Positions 30,509 to 41,102 are shown, counted from the stretch's first letter. The stretch is DNA of 64,000 nt from CAVRCA01 sp963719345 (GCA_963719345.1 CAVRCA010000001.1:558001-622000); one strand, 5' to 3'. Numbers and translations are program-made. Notes: a model not told the origin generated them from the letters alone.

Positions 30509-31156
30509 ATGGCCAATTCATCCGCGTCGAAGCTGCCGCCGCATCCTGCCGTCGAAATCCTGTCTGAGCGCACCGCCTGGAGCGGCCGCTTTTCGCTTGA
30601 GGAGATCCGCTTCCGCCAGCGCCGGTTCGATGGCGCGTGGTCGGGCGAACGCCGGTGGGAGCTGTGGCGTCGCGGCCGGGCCGCGGCGCTGCTGCCGTAC
30701 GACCCGCAGGCCGACGCGGTCGTCCTGATCGAGCAGTTCCGGTTGCCGGCTCTCGCCGCCCGGCTCGATCCCGTGATGGTCGAGGTTCCGGCCGGTTTGT
30801 GCGACGAAGCGGAGGCCGCCGAGGCCACCGCGATCCGCGAGACCGGCGAGGAAGTCGGACTGACGGTGGACCGCGTGGAGCGGATCGGCGACTTCCTGCT
30901 GACCCCGGGCGGCTCGGACGAAGTGGCGGCGTTGTTCGTCGGCCAGGTGCGCGCGCCCGCAATCGACGCGGACGGGTTCAGCGGCACGGCCGGTGTCGCC
31001 GCCGAGCAGGAGGACATCCGCGCGCGTGTCTGGCCCGCCATGCAAGCGATCGAGACGGCGCTGGCCGGCGGCTTCCCCAATTCCGTCACGTCGTTGGCGC
31101 TGCTCTGGCTGGCGAGCCGGCGGGACTGGCTGCGCGCGCACTGGAGCCGGCCGTGA
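30509..31156 (+). CDS. NUDIX hydrolase (ADP-ribose pyrophosphatase-like)
   Basis: A 215-aa NUDIX protein. The Nudix box is complete: GLCDEAEAAEATAIRETGEE followed by VGL, matching G-x5-E-x7-REUxEExGU. The preceding VMVEVPAG and following LLTPGGSDE are typical of ADP-ribose / sugar-nucleotide pyrophosphatases (NudF-like). The stop TGA overlaps the next start as GTGA, so it is coupled with the alaX gene. It probably cleans up ADP-ribose or related dinucleotides; the exact substrate is unknown. Confidence 0.85.
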   Translation: MANSSASKLPPHPAVEILSERTAWSGRFSLEEIRFRQRRFDGAWSGERRWELWRRGRAAALLPYDPQADAVVLIEQFRLPALAARLDPVMVEVPAGLCDEAEAAEATAIRETGEEVGLTVDRVERIGDFLLTPGGSDEVAALFVGQVRAPAIDADGFSGTAGVAAEQEDIRARVWPAMQAIETALAGGFPNSVTSLALLWLASRRDWLRAHWSRP

Positions 31157-31869
31157 CCGAGCGGTTGTTCCTCGACGAGCCCGGGCGGCGCTGCGCCACC
31201 GCCACGGTGCTGGCGTCCGGCCCGGCCGGCGTGATGCTCGACCGCACCGTGTTCTACGCCCGCTCCGGCGGTCAGCCCGGCGATACCGGCGTGCTGCGCT
31301 GGGACGGTGGCGAGACACCGATCGCCGACACCGTGAAAGGCGAGGGCGACGCCATCCTGCACGTCCCCGCCGAGGGCGCGCCGCTGCCGGCGCCCGACAC
31401 TCGTCTCGAGGCAGTGATCGACTGGTCGCGCCGCGAACGCCTCATGCGGATGCATACCAGTCTGCACCTGCTGTGCAGCCTGATTCCGGGGGCGGCCGTC
31501 ACCGGCGGACAGATCGGCGTCGATCGCTCGCGACTCGATTTCGATCTGCCCACGCCGCCCACGCGGGAGGCGCTGGAGGCCGGCCTGAACGCGCTGATCG
31601 CGGCAGACCATCCGGTGTCGGCCGAGTGGGTCGACGAAGCCGTGCTCGACGCCGATCCCGGCATGGTGCGCACCCTCTCGGTCAAGCCGCCGCGCGGCGC
31701 CGGCCGGATCAGACTGGTGCGGATCGGCGACGCCGCCGCGCCGGTCGACCTGCAGCCTTGCGGCGGCACGCATGTCGGCCGCACCGCCGAGATCGGCCGG
31801 ATGCAGATCGTGAAGATCGAGAACAAGGGAAGGCAGAACCGGCGTATCGTCATCGCGCCGGCCGCCTGA
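31153..31869 (+). CDS. alaX: Alanyl-tRNA editing protein AlaX
   Basis: A 238-aa stand-alone editing domain related to the AlaRS C-terminal editing domain. It starts at a GTG overlapping the NUDIX stop. Zinc and catalytic motifs are HTSLH (His101, His105) and CGGTH (Cys203, His207). The SGGQPGDTG motif near residue 38 is typical of the AlaX-M group. It hydrolyses Ser-tRNA(Ala) and Gly-tRNA(Ala) and so guards translation. The neighbours sseA and metC link it to sulfur amino-acid genes, a grouping that looks conserved. Confidence 0.9.
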   Translation: MTERLFLDEPGRRCATATVLASGPAGVMLDRTVFYARSGGQPGDTGVLRWDGGETPIADTVKGEGDAILHVPAEGAPLPAPDTRLEAVIDWSRRERLMRMHTSLHLLCSLIPGAAVTGGQIGVDRSRLDFDLPTPPTREALEAGLNALIAADHPVSAEWVDEAVLDADPGMVRTLSVKPPRGAGRIRLVRIGDAAAPVDLQPCGGTHVGRTAEIGRMQIVKIENKGRQNRRIVIAPAA

Positions 31870-31882
31870 CGGGAGAGCCAAC

Positions 31883-32719
31883 ATGGACCCGCTGGTATCC
31901 ACCGACTGGCTGGCCGCCCAACTCGGCCGACCCGACCTCGTCGTGTTCGACGCGACGAAATACCTGCCGAACGAGGCCCGCGACGGCCGTTCCGAGTTTC
32001 GGTCCGCGCACATCCCGGGCGCGCGCTACTTCGACATCGACGAGGTCGCCGACCCCGACACCGACCTGCCGCACATGGTCCCCAGCGCCGGCCGCTTTTC
32101 CCGTTTGTTGGGGGCGCTCGGGGTCTCGAACGCTGCCCGCGTGGTGTTCTACGATCAGAAGGGCCTCGCGTCGGCGGCGCGCGGCTGGTGGCTGATGGGC
32201 TTGTTCGGCCACGACCGGGCCGCGGTGCTCGACGGCGGACTGCCGAAATGGGTGCGCGAGGGGCGGCCGGTCGAGGCCGGCGACCCCGCCCCTGCCCCGC
32301 CGGCCACCTTCCGGGCCGACCTGCGATCGACGCGGCTGCGCGGCATCGGCGATATGTTGATCAACATTGACCAGCGATCGGAACTGGTGCTCGACGCGCG
32401 CGCCGCCGGCCGCTTCGACGGCAGCGTGCCGGAGCCACGGACCGGGATGCGGAGCGGCCACATTCCGGGCTCGCACAACCTGCCCTACACGGAGCTGCTC
32501 GGCCCCGACCAGACCTTGCTTGCCGCCGCCGCCCTGCGCGACCGCTTCGCCGCCGCCGGCGTCGACGGCGCGCGGCCGGTCGTGACGAGCTGCGGCACGG
32601 GCGTCACCGCCTGCATCCTGACGCTCGGCATGACCCTGGCCGGCCTGCCGTCCGGCGCGGTGTATGACGGTTCATGGACCGAATGGGGCGGTCGCAGCGA
32701 CACCCCGGTGGAGCGCTAG
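31883..32719 (+). CDS. sseA: Sulfurtransferase, 3-mercaptopyruvate type (rhodanese)
   Basis: A 278-aa tandem-rhodanese protein. The N-terminal inactive domain contains SAHIPGARYFDID; the C-terminal domain contains SGHIPGSHNLPY and the active-site loop CGTGVTA. A CG(S/T)G loop points to 3-mercaptopyruvate rather than thiosulfate as donor. The ATG follows a GGGAGAG site 13 bases after alaX. It ends 2 bases before metC, consistent with one transcript for sulfur amino-acid turnover. Confidence 0.92.
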   Translation: MDPLVSTDWLAAQLGRPDLVVFDATKYLPNEARDGRSEFRSAHIPGARYFDIDEVADPDTDLPHMVPSAGRFSRLLGALGVSNAARVVFYDQKGLASAARGWWLMGLFGHDRAAVLDGGLPKWVREGRPVEAGDPAPAPPATFRADLRSTRLRGIGDMLINIDQRSELVLDARAAGRFDGSVPEPRTGMRSGHIPGSHNLPYTELLGPDQTLLAAAALRDRFAAAGVDGARPVVTSCGTGVTACILTLGMTLAGLPSGAVYDGSWTEWGGRSDTPVER

Positions 32720-32721
32720 GC

Positions 32722-33932
32722 ATGGCCGCCGGCGAGCCGAAAGAACAGAAATTCCGCACCCGGCTGTCGCATCACGGGCGGGCGGGAACCAAGGTGCATG
32801 GCTTCGTCAACCCGCCGCTGATGCGCGGCTCGACGGTTCTGTATCCTTCCATGAAGGAGCGGCGGGCCGCCGCCGGCAAGCGGCTCGAGCAGGCGCTGGT
32901 CTACGGCATCATGGGCTCGGAGACCCATTTTGCGCTGGAAGACATGATCGCCGAGATCGAGGGCGGCACGCGGTGCCAGATCGTCGGCTCCGGGCTCGCC
33001 GCGGTCACCACACCGCTGCTCGCCTACCTCAAGGCGGGCGACCACTGCCTGATGCCGGACAGCGTCTATGGTCCGGCGCGCAATTTCTGCACTCATTTCC
33101 TCACCGGCTATGGCGTCGAGACCACCTTCTACCTGCCGGAGATCGACCACGACGCGATCAGCGACCTGATCCGGCCCAACACCCGCGTCGTCTATGTGGA
33201 AAGCCCGGGCAGTCACACCTTCGAGGTGCAGGACGTCCCGGCGATCGCCCGCGCTGCCCATCGCAAGAGGCGCGCGCGTGCTGATGGACAACACCTGGGG
33301 CTTCCACTTCTTCCAGCCGTTCGCCCACGGGGTCGACGTGTCGATCCAGGCGCTCACCAAATACGCCGGCGGCCATTCCGACCTGATGCTGGGCAGCGTG
33401 ACGGTGAACACCGACGAGGACTGGGAGCGGGTGCGCGGCACCTCGCTGCTGCTCGGGCAGTATGCGAGCCCCGACGATTGCTGGCTGGCGCTGCGCGGAC
33501 TGCGCACCCTGGGGGTCCGGCTGGATGCAGCAGATGCAGTCGGGCCTGACGGTGGCACGCTGGCTCGCCGAGCAGCCCGAGATCGCCCAGGTGCTGCACC
33601 CCGCCCTGCCCGGCGCGCCCGGCCACGCGCTCTGGGCGCGCGATTTTTCGGGAGCGAGCAGCCTGTTCGGCGTGGTGTTCCGCCCGCAGTTTTCCCCCGA
33701 AGCGACGCAGGCGATGGTTGATTCGCTGCAGCTGTTCGGCATCGGCGCCTCATGGGGCGGCTACGAAAGTCTGGCGCTGCCGACCACCGGCTATGTCACC
33801 CGCACGGCCGGCGGCCCAGGCTTCGCCGGGGCGATGATGCGCATCCATGTGGGCCTGGAGGATCCGGACGATTTGATCGCCGACCTTGGGCGGGGATTGG
33901 CGGTGCTGCGGTCGCATGGCGGGGGCGGCTGA
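32722..33932 (+). pseudogene. metC: Cystathionine beta-lyase, two frameshifts
   Basis: A PLP enzyme of the Cys/Met metabolism family, about 402 aa after removing two extra bases near 33268 and 33521. It has the MetC-type N-terminus (NPPLMRGSTVLYPSM), the cofactor region VGSGLAAVTTPLLAYL, the aspartate LMDNTWGFHFF and the Schiff-base lysine in SIQALTKYAGGHSD. It ends with ALPTTGYVTRT...MRIHVGLEDPDDLI. It cleaves cystathionine to homocysteine, pyruvate and ammonia. Length modulo 3 is 2, matching two insertions. Confidence 0.9.
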
Positions 33933-33985
33933 GCAGCGGAGAGGTGGCTCGCTCCGAAACAATGACGTTCGCGGCCGAGTAATCC

Positions 33986-34966
33986 TCAGCCCGTCCGGCC
34001 CTGCCGCTGCCTTGCCTCGGCCAAGAGACAAAGAATCTCGAACAGCACCGAGGCGCCATTGAAGGCGGTGAGCGTGCCAGGGTCGAATGAGGGCGCCACC
34101 TCGACCAGATCGCCGGCCACGAAGTCGATGCCGCGAAGACCGCGCAGCATGCGGAGCGCCTCGATCGTGCGGATGCCGCCGGCCTCCGGCGTCCCGGTGC
34201 CGGGCGCCTCCGACGGGTCGAGGCTGTCGATGTCGAACGACAGGTAAGTGGGGCCGCCGCCCACCACCCGCCTCGCCTCCTCGACGGCATAGCGCCAGCC
34301 CTTGTCGTCGAACTCGTCCATGCTGATGACCCGCATGCCGCTTTCGGTGCTGAATGACCACAGCGCGGGATCGTTGGTGGTGCCGCGCAAGCCGATCTGG
34401 ATCACCCGGTTCGGGTCAAGCAGTCCGGCCTCGGCGGCGCGGCGGAACGGCGCGCCGTGGTGCAGCCTCGATCCCATGTAGTCGTCGCCGGTGTCGGCGT
34501 GGGCGTCGATATGGATCATGCCGAGCGTCCGCCCGGCGCCAAGCCCCCGCATGATCGGGAAGGTGATGGCGTGATCGCCGCCGACCGAGAGCGGCACCAC
34601 GCCGGCCGCACTCACCGTGGCGTAGAAGGCGGTGATCTCGTCGAGCGCCTCTGTCAGCTCGAACGGCCGCTCGATCCAGGCGTCGCCGAGGTCGCGCACC
34701 CGGGCGCTCTCGAACGGCCGCACCCCGGTGGCGCCGTTCATCCGCCGCAGCATGCTCGACTGGTCGCGCACCGCGCGGGGACCGTGCCGCGCCCCGGAGC
34801 GGTTAGTCACGCCGCCGTCGAACGGCACGCCGATGATGCCGATATCGACCTCCGACAGGTCCTGCGTGTACGGCGTACGGAAGAAGGTGGAGATCCCGGT
34901 GTAGCGGGGCTGCGCCTGCGGGTCGCTCAGGTCGTGATATTGCTTGATCCGCTTGATCGGGGGCAT
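33986..34966 (-). CDS. Ureohydrolase (agmatinase / guanidino-acid hydrolase family)
   Basis: A 326-aa manganese enzyme of the arginase superfamily. Metal motifs: GGDHA with His132, DAHAD with Asp154, His156 and Asp158, and SFDIDSLDP with Asp245 and Asp247. The start at 34966 follows AGGAGG at 8 bases and lies about 40 bases inside the end of hpnK. Family members cut agmatine, guanidinobutyrate, guanidinopropionate or free guanidine; sequence alone does not choose between them. It is the last gene on the minus-strand hopanoid transcript by position, with no clear link in function. Confidence 0.85.
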   Translation of the reverse strand: MPPIKRIKQYHDLSDPQAQPRYTGISTFFRTPYTQDLSEVDIGIIGVPFDGGVTNRSGARHGPRAVRDQSSMLRRMNGATGVRPFESARVRDLGDAWIERPFELTEALDEITAFYATVSAAGVVPLSVGGDHAITFPIMRGLGAGRTLGMIHIDAHADTGDDYMGSRLHHGAPFRRAAEAGLLDPNRVIQIGLRGTTNDPALWSFSTESGMRVISMDEFDDKGWRYAVEEARRVVGGGPTYLSFDIDSLDPSEAPGTGTPEAGGIRTIEALRMLRGLRGIDFVAGDLVEVAPSFDPGTLTAFNGASVLFEILCLLAEARQRQGRTG

Positions 34967-35856
34967 CGGCCAACCTCCTGGCTGAAATCGGTCATGCTCG
35001 CGCCAGACGCGGCAAGGGTCGCCGGGACGCGGGAATCGAGCAGGGCGGCGAGTTCCGCCTCATGCTCGTATTCCGGCATCAGTTCCACCAGCATCGGATC
35101 GCGGCGGACCGCCGGGTGGAAGTAGATCTCGCTCACCCCCTCGGGCAGGTGGCGGCGCAAGGCGCAGCAGCCGCTGGCGGTCATGTGCCCGCTCCAGGCG
35201 ATGCCGAACGCATGATCGTTGGTCAGCAGCCCGGCCCGCCTCGCCTGCCGCCGCAGCACTCGCGCTCCAGGCGTGCAGCGCGCGCGCGCCGAGGCGCGAC
35301 CGGTGCGCCGCAGGCGCGCCAGCACGCCGGGCGGCTCGGCCGGCACGCGGATCGCGCGCAGCCCGTGCTCGCGGCCGATGTCGATCAGCAGCCGGCCGAC
35401 GGTCGGATGGAGATGCATGTGCTTGTGGGCGTCGGCGTGGTCGAGCGGCAGGCCGGTGGCGGCGAAGGCCGCGAACTGCGCCGCGGATTTCGGCGGCGAG
35501 CTGGCGGCGAGCGGCGGGGCGGAAGGCGTAGCGAAGGCCGAGGCGCGAACTGGTCGGAGGGGAACTGCCCCGTGCCTCAATCACGTCATGCCTGGACTTG
35601 ACGGTAGGGGAAGCGCTCGGAGCAAGATGTCCGGGATCTGCCGCGGCAGCACCGCCGGACCCTCGACCACCACCAGATGCAGCCCGACCCGCAGCGCCGG
35701 CAGCCGCCGCGCCCGCCGCACCGCGTCGGCGGCCGCCGGGCCGGCGACCATCAGGCTGGCGCTGGTCAGCACGCCGTCCCGATGCGCCCGCTCCACCGCC
35801 TCGTTGACCGCCTCGGACAGCCCGAAATCGTCGGCCGTGAGGATGACGCGCTTCAA
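34927..35856 (-). pseudogene. hpnK: Hopanoid deacetylase HpnK (YdjC family), frame broken
   Basis: A YdjC-like carbohydrate deacetylase of about 300 aa. The N-terminus MKRVILTADDFGLSEAVNEA is diagnostic, with metal ligands in TADDFG and DHADAHKHMHLHPTV. In the bacteriohopanetetrol (BHT) cyclitol ether pathway HpnK removes acetyl from N-acetylglucosaminyl-BHT. After IPD the sequence carries about 44 extra bases (35590-35635) with an in-frame stop, and the frame changes again before TGLPLDHADAH. Other parts (AFGIAWSGHMTASG, EIYFHP) are well kept. It may be inactivated by a small palindromic insertion, or the region may be misassembled. Confidence 0.82.
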
Positions 35857-35893
35857 GTAGGCGACGCGCTTCAGGCAGGGCGCGCTCCGGCCG

Positions 35894-37332
35894 TCAGGCG
35901 GCCTTGTGCCGCTCGCGCAGGAACTGGAAGAACTCGACGCCTTCGCGCAGCCGGCGCTTCATCATCTGCGGGCTGCGCACCATCTCGCCGACGATGGAGG
36001 CGATCTTCGGCGCGCGGAAATAGAACCGCTTGTAGAACGTCTCCACGCTGTCGAAGATCTCGGTGTGCGACAGATGCGGGTAGTGCAGCGGCGCGATCTG
36101 GATGCCGTGGTCGTCGACCAGCTCCGCGTGCTCCGCGTCCAGCCAGCCGTTCTCCACCGCCTGGTCGATGCAGGAACGTGCCGGGATACGGCGCCGCCAG
36201 CGAGACCTGCATGGTGTGCGGGTTGATCTCGCGCGGCGAAGCGGATGGTCTCCTCGATGGTCTCGCTGGGTCTCGCCGGGCAGGCCGAGGATGAAGGTGC
36301 CGTGGATCTTGATGCCGAGCTCGTGGCAGTCCTTGGTGAACTGCTTCGCGACCTCGATCCGCATGCCCTTCTTGATGTTGTGCAGGATCTGCTGGTTGCC
36401 GCTCTCGTAGCCGACCAGCAGCAGCCGCAGCCCGTTGTCCTTCAGCACCTTCAGCGTCTCGCGCGGCACGTTCGCCTTGGCGTTGCAGCGACCAGGTGAC
36501 GCCGAGCTTGCCGAGCTCGCGGGCGATCGCCTCGGCGCGCGGCAGGTTGTCGGTGAAGGTGTCGTCGTCGAAGAAGAATCTCCCGGACCTGCGGGAATAG
36601 GCTGCTGGCCAGCGCGGATCTCCTCGGCGACATGCGCCGGGCGAGCGCACCCGGTAGCGGTGGCCGCCGACCGTCTGCGGCCACAGGCAGAACGTGCAGC
36701 GCGATTTGCAGCCGCGGCCGGTGTAGAGCGAGACGTACGGATGCAGCAGGTAGCCGATGAAATAGTCCTCGATCGCGCAGGTCGCGCTTGTACACCTCGG
36801 TCACGAACGGCAGCTGGTCCATGTCCTCGAGGATCGCGCGATCCGGGTTGTGGACGATGCGCGCCGTCCGGGTCGCGCCAGGAGATGCCGTCGATCGCCG
36901 ACAAGTCGCGGCCTTCGGCGACCTCCTTGATGGTGAAGTCGAACTCGTTGCGCGCCACGAAGTCGATCGGCGCGCCCTGTCGCAGGCTCTCCTCCGGCTG
37001 CACCGCCACCTTGGCGCCGACGAAGCCGATCTGCAGCGCCGGGTTGGCATCCTTCAGCGCCTGCGCCACCTGCACGTCGGAGGCGAACGAGGGCGTCGAG
37101 GTGTGGATCACGCACAGCTCGAAGTCGCGCGCCTGTGCCGGTCACCGTGTCCAGCCCGATGCCGCGCCGGCGGCGCGTCGATCAGCTTGCTGCCGGGCAC
37201 CAGCGCGGCCGGCTGGGCGAGCCAGGTCGGATACCAGAAGGAGCGGATCTCGCGCCTCGCCTGGTAGCGCGAGCCGGCGCCGCCGTCGAAGCCGTCGAAC
37301 GAGGGCGGATGCAGGAACAGGGTCTTCATCAT
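35894..37332 (-). pseudogene. hpnJ: Hopanoid radical SAM protein HpnJ, frame broken several times
   Basis: A B12-binding-type radical SAM enzyme of about 475 aa that performs the ring contraction to BHT cyclitol ether. The start at 37332 or 37329 reads MKTLFLHPPSFDGFDGGAGSR. The 4Fe-4S motif CKSRCTFC is encoded at 36687-36710, followed by LWPQTVGGHRYRVRS, a strong HpnJ signature. The C-terminal part (RLLLVGYESGNQQILHNIKK, GTFILGLPGET, IQIAPLHYPHLSH) is clear. At least six single-base insertions break the frame between 36180 and 37150. The stop is at 35894. Confidence 0.85.
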
Positions 37333-37337
37333 ACGCG

Positions 37338-38515
37338 TCAATTCCCTCGCTCATGGGAAATGGAGCAGGCGCGCGGCCACGCCGGGCTGCCGCCGGCCGT
37401 CATCGGCGACGCCAGCGACGTGGCCCCGCCACTCCACCCGGCCGCCAAGAAGCTGGCCACCATCACGGCCACCGACATGAGGTCGCGCAGCGGCAGAAGC
37501 CAGACCGGCGCCGCGCGATCGCAAGCCCGAGCGCGCGGTCGATGCCGCGCGCGGCGCGCGGCGCGGAGGCCCAGGCCAGCGCGAACAGCGCCAGCGCCCA
37601 TGCCGCGCCGCCGGAGCAGCACCACCGCCAGCGCCGCCCAGAGCAGCGGGTACTGCAGCGCCGAGACCGCGAAGCCCAGCGGCTCCAGCGCCCGGATGGT
37701 GCGCGCCCAGCGCAGCTCATGCCGGAAGAGCGCCCGCAGGCGTCGTCTCCGGCACCGTGGTGGCGGGAACGTGCCGGCGAGCCGACCGCCAGCCCGGCTG
37801 CCCGCACCAGCGGCCGAGCACGTCGTCGTCGGCCAGGTGGTCGACGAGCGCCGCAAGCCGCCGATCCGCTCCAAGGTCTCGCGGCGCAACGCCATGGTCG
37901 CGCCCAGGCAGTCCTGCCGCCCCAGCGCCGCGGCCAGCAGCGCGCCGGGCAAGAAGGTGTGACTGATCTGCGTGGCGCCCAGCCGCGCCGGCCAGGCCGC
38001 GTTGGCGGGCAGGCCGGTGTAGAGCGTGGTCACCAGCCCGGTGCCCGGCCGCGCCAGGGCCGCGACCAGCGTCGAGATAGTCGGGCGCGGACATGCACGT
38101 CGCTGTCGGCGATCACCAGCACATCGTGCCGGGCGCGCCGGCAGCATGTTGATCAGGTTGGCGACCTTGCGGTTGGCCCGTGCTGCGGCGGGATCGACCA
38201 CCACGGTCGATGTCGCGGTCCGGGAAAGCGCGCGCGCAGCCGCGCGACGACCGCGAGCGCCGGGTCGGCCGGATCCTGCACGCCGAACACGAGCTGGAAG
38301 CCGGGATAGTCGCTGGTCGCAGAGCGAGGCGAGCGCCTCCTCCAGCAGCGGCTCGTCGCCGTGCAGCGGCTTGAGCACCGTGACCGGGCGGCGCCACAGG
38401 ACCGGCGCGGCCGGGAGCGCCGGCACGAACCGCAGGGCGGCCAACCAGCCGGCCAAGGTGAACAGCAGCGCCCGCACAAGCCAGGAACGCCAACGAAACC
38501 TGCCAGCAGGGTCAT
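37338..38515 (-). pseudogene. hpnI: Hopanoid glycosyltransferase HpnI, frame broken
   Basis: A membrane GT2-like glycosyltransferase, about 390 aa, that adds N-acetylglucosamine to bacteriohopanetetrol. It starts at 38515 (MTLLAGFVGVPG) with an ATGA overlap with the hpnM stop. The motif VTVLKPLHGDEPLLEEALASL, a VVDPAAARANRKVANLINML stretch, and HTFLPGALLAAALGRQDCLGATMA are typical. The acceptor and membrane region LRWARTIRALEPLGFAVSALQYPLLWAALAVVLL follows. Several extra bases between 37730 and 38470 break the frame. It ends a few bases before the hpnJ start. Confidence 0.83.
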
Positions 38516-39156
38516 GGCTTGGCCAGCGTCCCGCCGGACAGATCGGCCGACCTTCTGCCGCAGGCCGGCGATCAGCGCCCGCCGCGCCGCCATTGCCGAG
38601 CAGCGAGCGGAAATCCGACCGCTGCACCGCCACCCGGCTGATCGAGCCGTCGAGCAGGACGTCCACGATGCGCCAGCCGCCGGCGTCGTCCGGGCGCATC
38701 ACGTAGTCGATCCGGACCGGGCTGCCGGTTCCCGGCGCACGATCTGGGTCTGCACCACCTGGTCGCTGCCCGACGGCGCGTGCGCCGGAAGGATCTCGAA
38801 GCGCTCGCCGCCGAAGCTGTCGAAGTTGGCGACGTAGGTGGCGACGGTGAAACGGCGGAACACGCTCGAGCAACTGGGCCTGCTCGCCCGGCGAGAAGCT
38901 CGACCAGCGCGGCCCGACCGAGGCCTGCAGGATGCCCGGCAGGTCGAACACCCGGTCGACCACCGGCAGCAGCAGCGCTGAAGCGATGCGGGAACGGCGG
39001 TCGCGTCGCCCGCCTTCATGATGGCCAGCAGAGCGTCTGCAATGTGGCTGATCGGCGCGCTCGGGCCGCCCGTCTGCGGCATGACCCGATCGCGCGCTGC
39101 GCCAGCGCCAGGCGCCCGGCCAGGCATGACGCCAGCAACCCGCGCCTGCTCGTCAC
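38512..39156 (-). pseudogene. hpnM: HpnM, periplasmic MlaC-like toluene-tolerance protein, frame broken
   Basis: A periplasmic lipid-binding protein of the MlaC/Ttg2 family, about 213 aa, found in hopanoid clusters and thought to help hopanoid transport. A GTG at 39156 overlaps the dxs stop as GTGA and opens a Tat- or Sec-like signal (TSRRGLLASCLAGRLALAQ). Family segments are FDLPGILQASVGPRW, EQAQLLERV, RIDYVMRPDDAGGWRIVDVLLDGSISRVAVQRSDFRSLL. The frame changes several times, so the ends are taken from homology. Its stop overlaps the hpnI start. Confidence 0.82.
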
Positions 39157-41102
39157 GGTGGCCTCATCGGCCGGTGACGACTTTCGGCTGCCGATCGACC
39201 GACCCCGAGTGCGGCGAGGGCGGTGGCGACGATGTCGCTGTGCGGTGAGGCCGGCGTCGGCGAGCTGGCTGGGGCTGGCTGTCGTGGTCGAGGAAGCGGT
39301 CGGGCAGCGCCATCGGCCGGAACTTCAGGCCGCCGTCCAGCAGCCCGCGCCAGGCCAGGTGCTGCAGCACCGCCGCCGCCGAAACCGCCGACCGCGCCCT
39401 CCTCGATGGTGATCAGCACCTCGTGGTGGCGCGCCAGCTGCTCGATCAGCGCCGCGTCCAGCGGCTTGGCGAAGCGCGCGTCGGCCACCGTCGCCGGCAG
39501 CCCGCGCGCCGCCAGCTCGTCGGCCGCCTTCAGCGCATCGGCGAGCCGCGTGCCGAGCGAGAGGATCGCCACCGCGCTGCCCTCGCGCAGCACCCGCCCG
39601 CGCCCGAGCGGCAACATCTCCGGCACCGCCGGCAGCGCCACCCCCGTGCCCTCGCCGCGCGGGTAGCGCACCGCGCTCGGCCGGTCGTCGATCGACGCCG
39701 CCGTCGCCACCATGTGCACCAGCTCCGCCTCGTCGGACGGCGCCATCAGCACCATCCCCGGCAGGCAGCCGAGATAGGCGAGGTCGAAGCTGCCGGCATG
39801 CGTCGCCCCGTCCGCGCCCACCAGCCCCGCCCGGTCCATCGCGAAGCGCACCGGCAGCGACTGGATCGCCACGTCGTGCACCACCTGGTCGTAGGCGCGC
39901 TGCAGGAACGTCGAGTAGATCGCGCAGAACGGCTTCAGCCCCTCGGTCGCCATGCCGGCGGCGAACGTCACCGCGTGCTGCTCGGCGATGCCGACGTCGA
40001 AGCAGCGCTCCGGGAACCGCTTGGCGAAGCGGTCGAGCCCGGTGCCCGACGGCATCGCCGCGGTGATCGCCACGATCGCCGGATCGCGCTCGGCGAGGTC
40101 GATCAGCGCGTCGGCGAACACCTTCGTGTAGGTCGGCGGCCCGGGCGGCGCCTTCGCCTGCTCGCCGGTGACGACGTTGAACTTGGCCACCGCGTGCAGC
40201 TTGTCGGCCGCTGCCTCGGCCGGCGCGTAGCCCTTGCCCTTCTGGGTGATCGCGTGCAGCAGGATCGGCCCGCTCTCCTCCGCCTCGCGCACGTTGCGCA
40301 GCACCGGCAGCAGGTGGTCGAGGTTGTGGCCGTCGATCGGCCCGACGTAGTAGAACCCCAGCTCCTCGAACAAGGTGCCGCCGGTCAGGATGCCGCGGGC
40401 ATACTCCTCCGCCCGCCGCGCCGTGCGCTCGATGACCCTTGCGGGAAGCGCTTGGCCATCCGCGCCGCCAGCTCGCGCGAGCGAGAGGAAGCTCCGCGAC
40501 GACATCAGCCGCGACAGATAGGCGCTCATCGCGCCCACCGGCGGCGCGATCGACATGTCGTTGTCGTTGAGGATGACGATCAGCCGCGAGTGCAGCGCGC
40601 CGGCGTTGTTCATCGCCTCATACGCCATGCCGGCGCTCATCGCCCCGTCGCCGATGACGCAGATGACGTTCTGCTCGGGTTTCGCCCTACAGGTCGCGCG
40701 CCACCGCCATGCCGAGCCCGGCCGAGATCGAGGTCGAGGAGTGCGCCGCGCCGAACGGGTCGTATTCGCTCTCGCTGCGGCGGGTGAAGCCCGACAGGCC
40801 GCCGCCCTGGCGCAGGGTGCGGATGCGGTCGCGCCGGCCGGTCAGGATCTTGTGCGGGTAGGCCTGGTGGCCGACGTCCCAGATCAGCCGGTCCGACGGC
40901 GTGTCGAACACCGCGTGGAGCGCCACCGTCAGCTCGACCACCCCGAGCGCCGGCGCCGAGATGGCCGCCGGTCACCGACACCGCGTCGATCGTCTCCGCC
41001 CGCAACTCGTCGGCCAACTGCCGCAACTGCTCGGCCGAGAAATTGCGCAGATCCGCCGGAACCCGAACCCGGTCCAGCAACGGCGTGCTCGACGCGACTC
41101 AT
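39153..41102 (-). pseudogene. dxs: 1-deoxy-D-xylulose-5-phosphate synthase, frame broken
   Basis: A ThDP enzyme making DXP from pyruvate and glyceraldehyde-3-phosphate, the first step of the MEP isoprenoid pathway; about 645 aa. It begins MSRVEHA then LDRVRVPADLRNFSAEQL. The phosphate/ThDP regions are DVGHQAYPHKILTGR, ICVIGDGAMSAGMAYEAMNNA and LNDNDMSIAPPVGAMSAY; the transketolase domain has GIAEQHAVTFAAGMA. Extra bases occur near 41083, 40970, 40690, 40440-40500 and 39170-39400. The span is a multiple of three, so the insertion total should be too. It supplies precursors for the hopanoid genes downstream. Confidence 0.9.
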
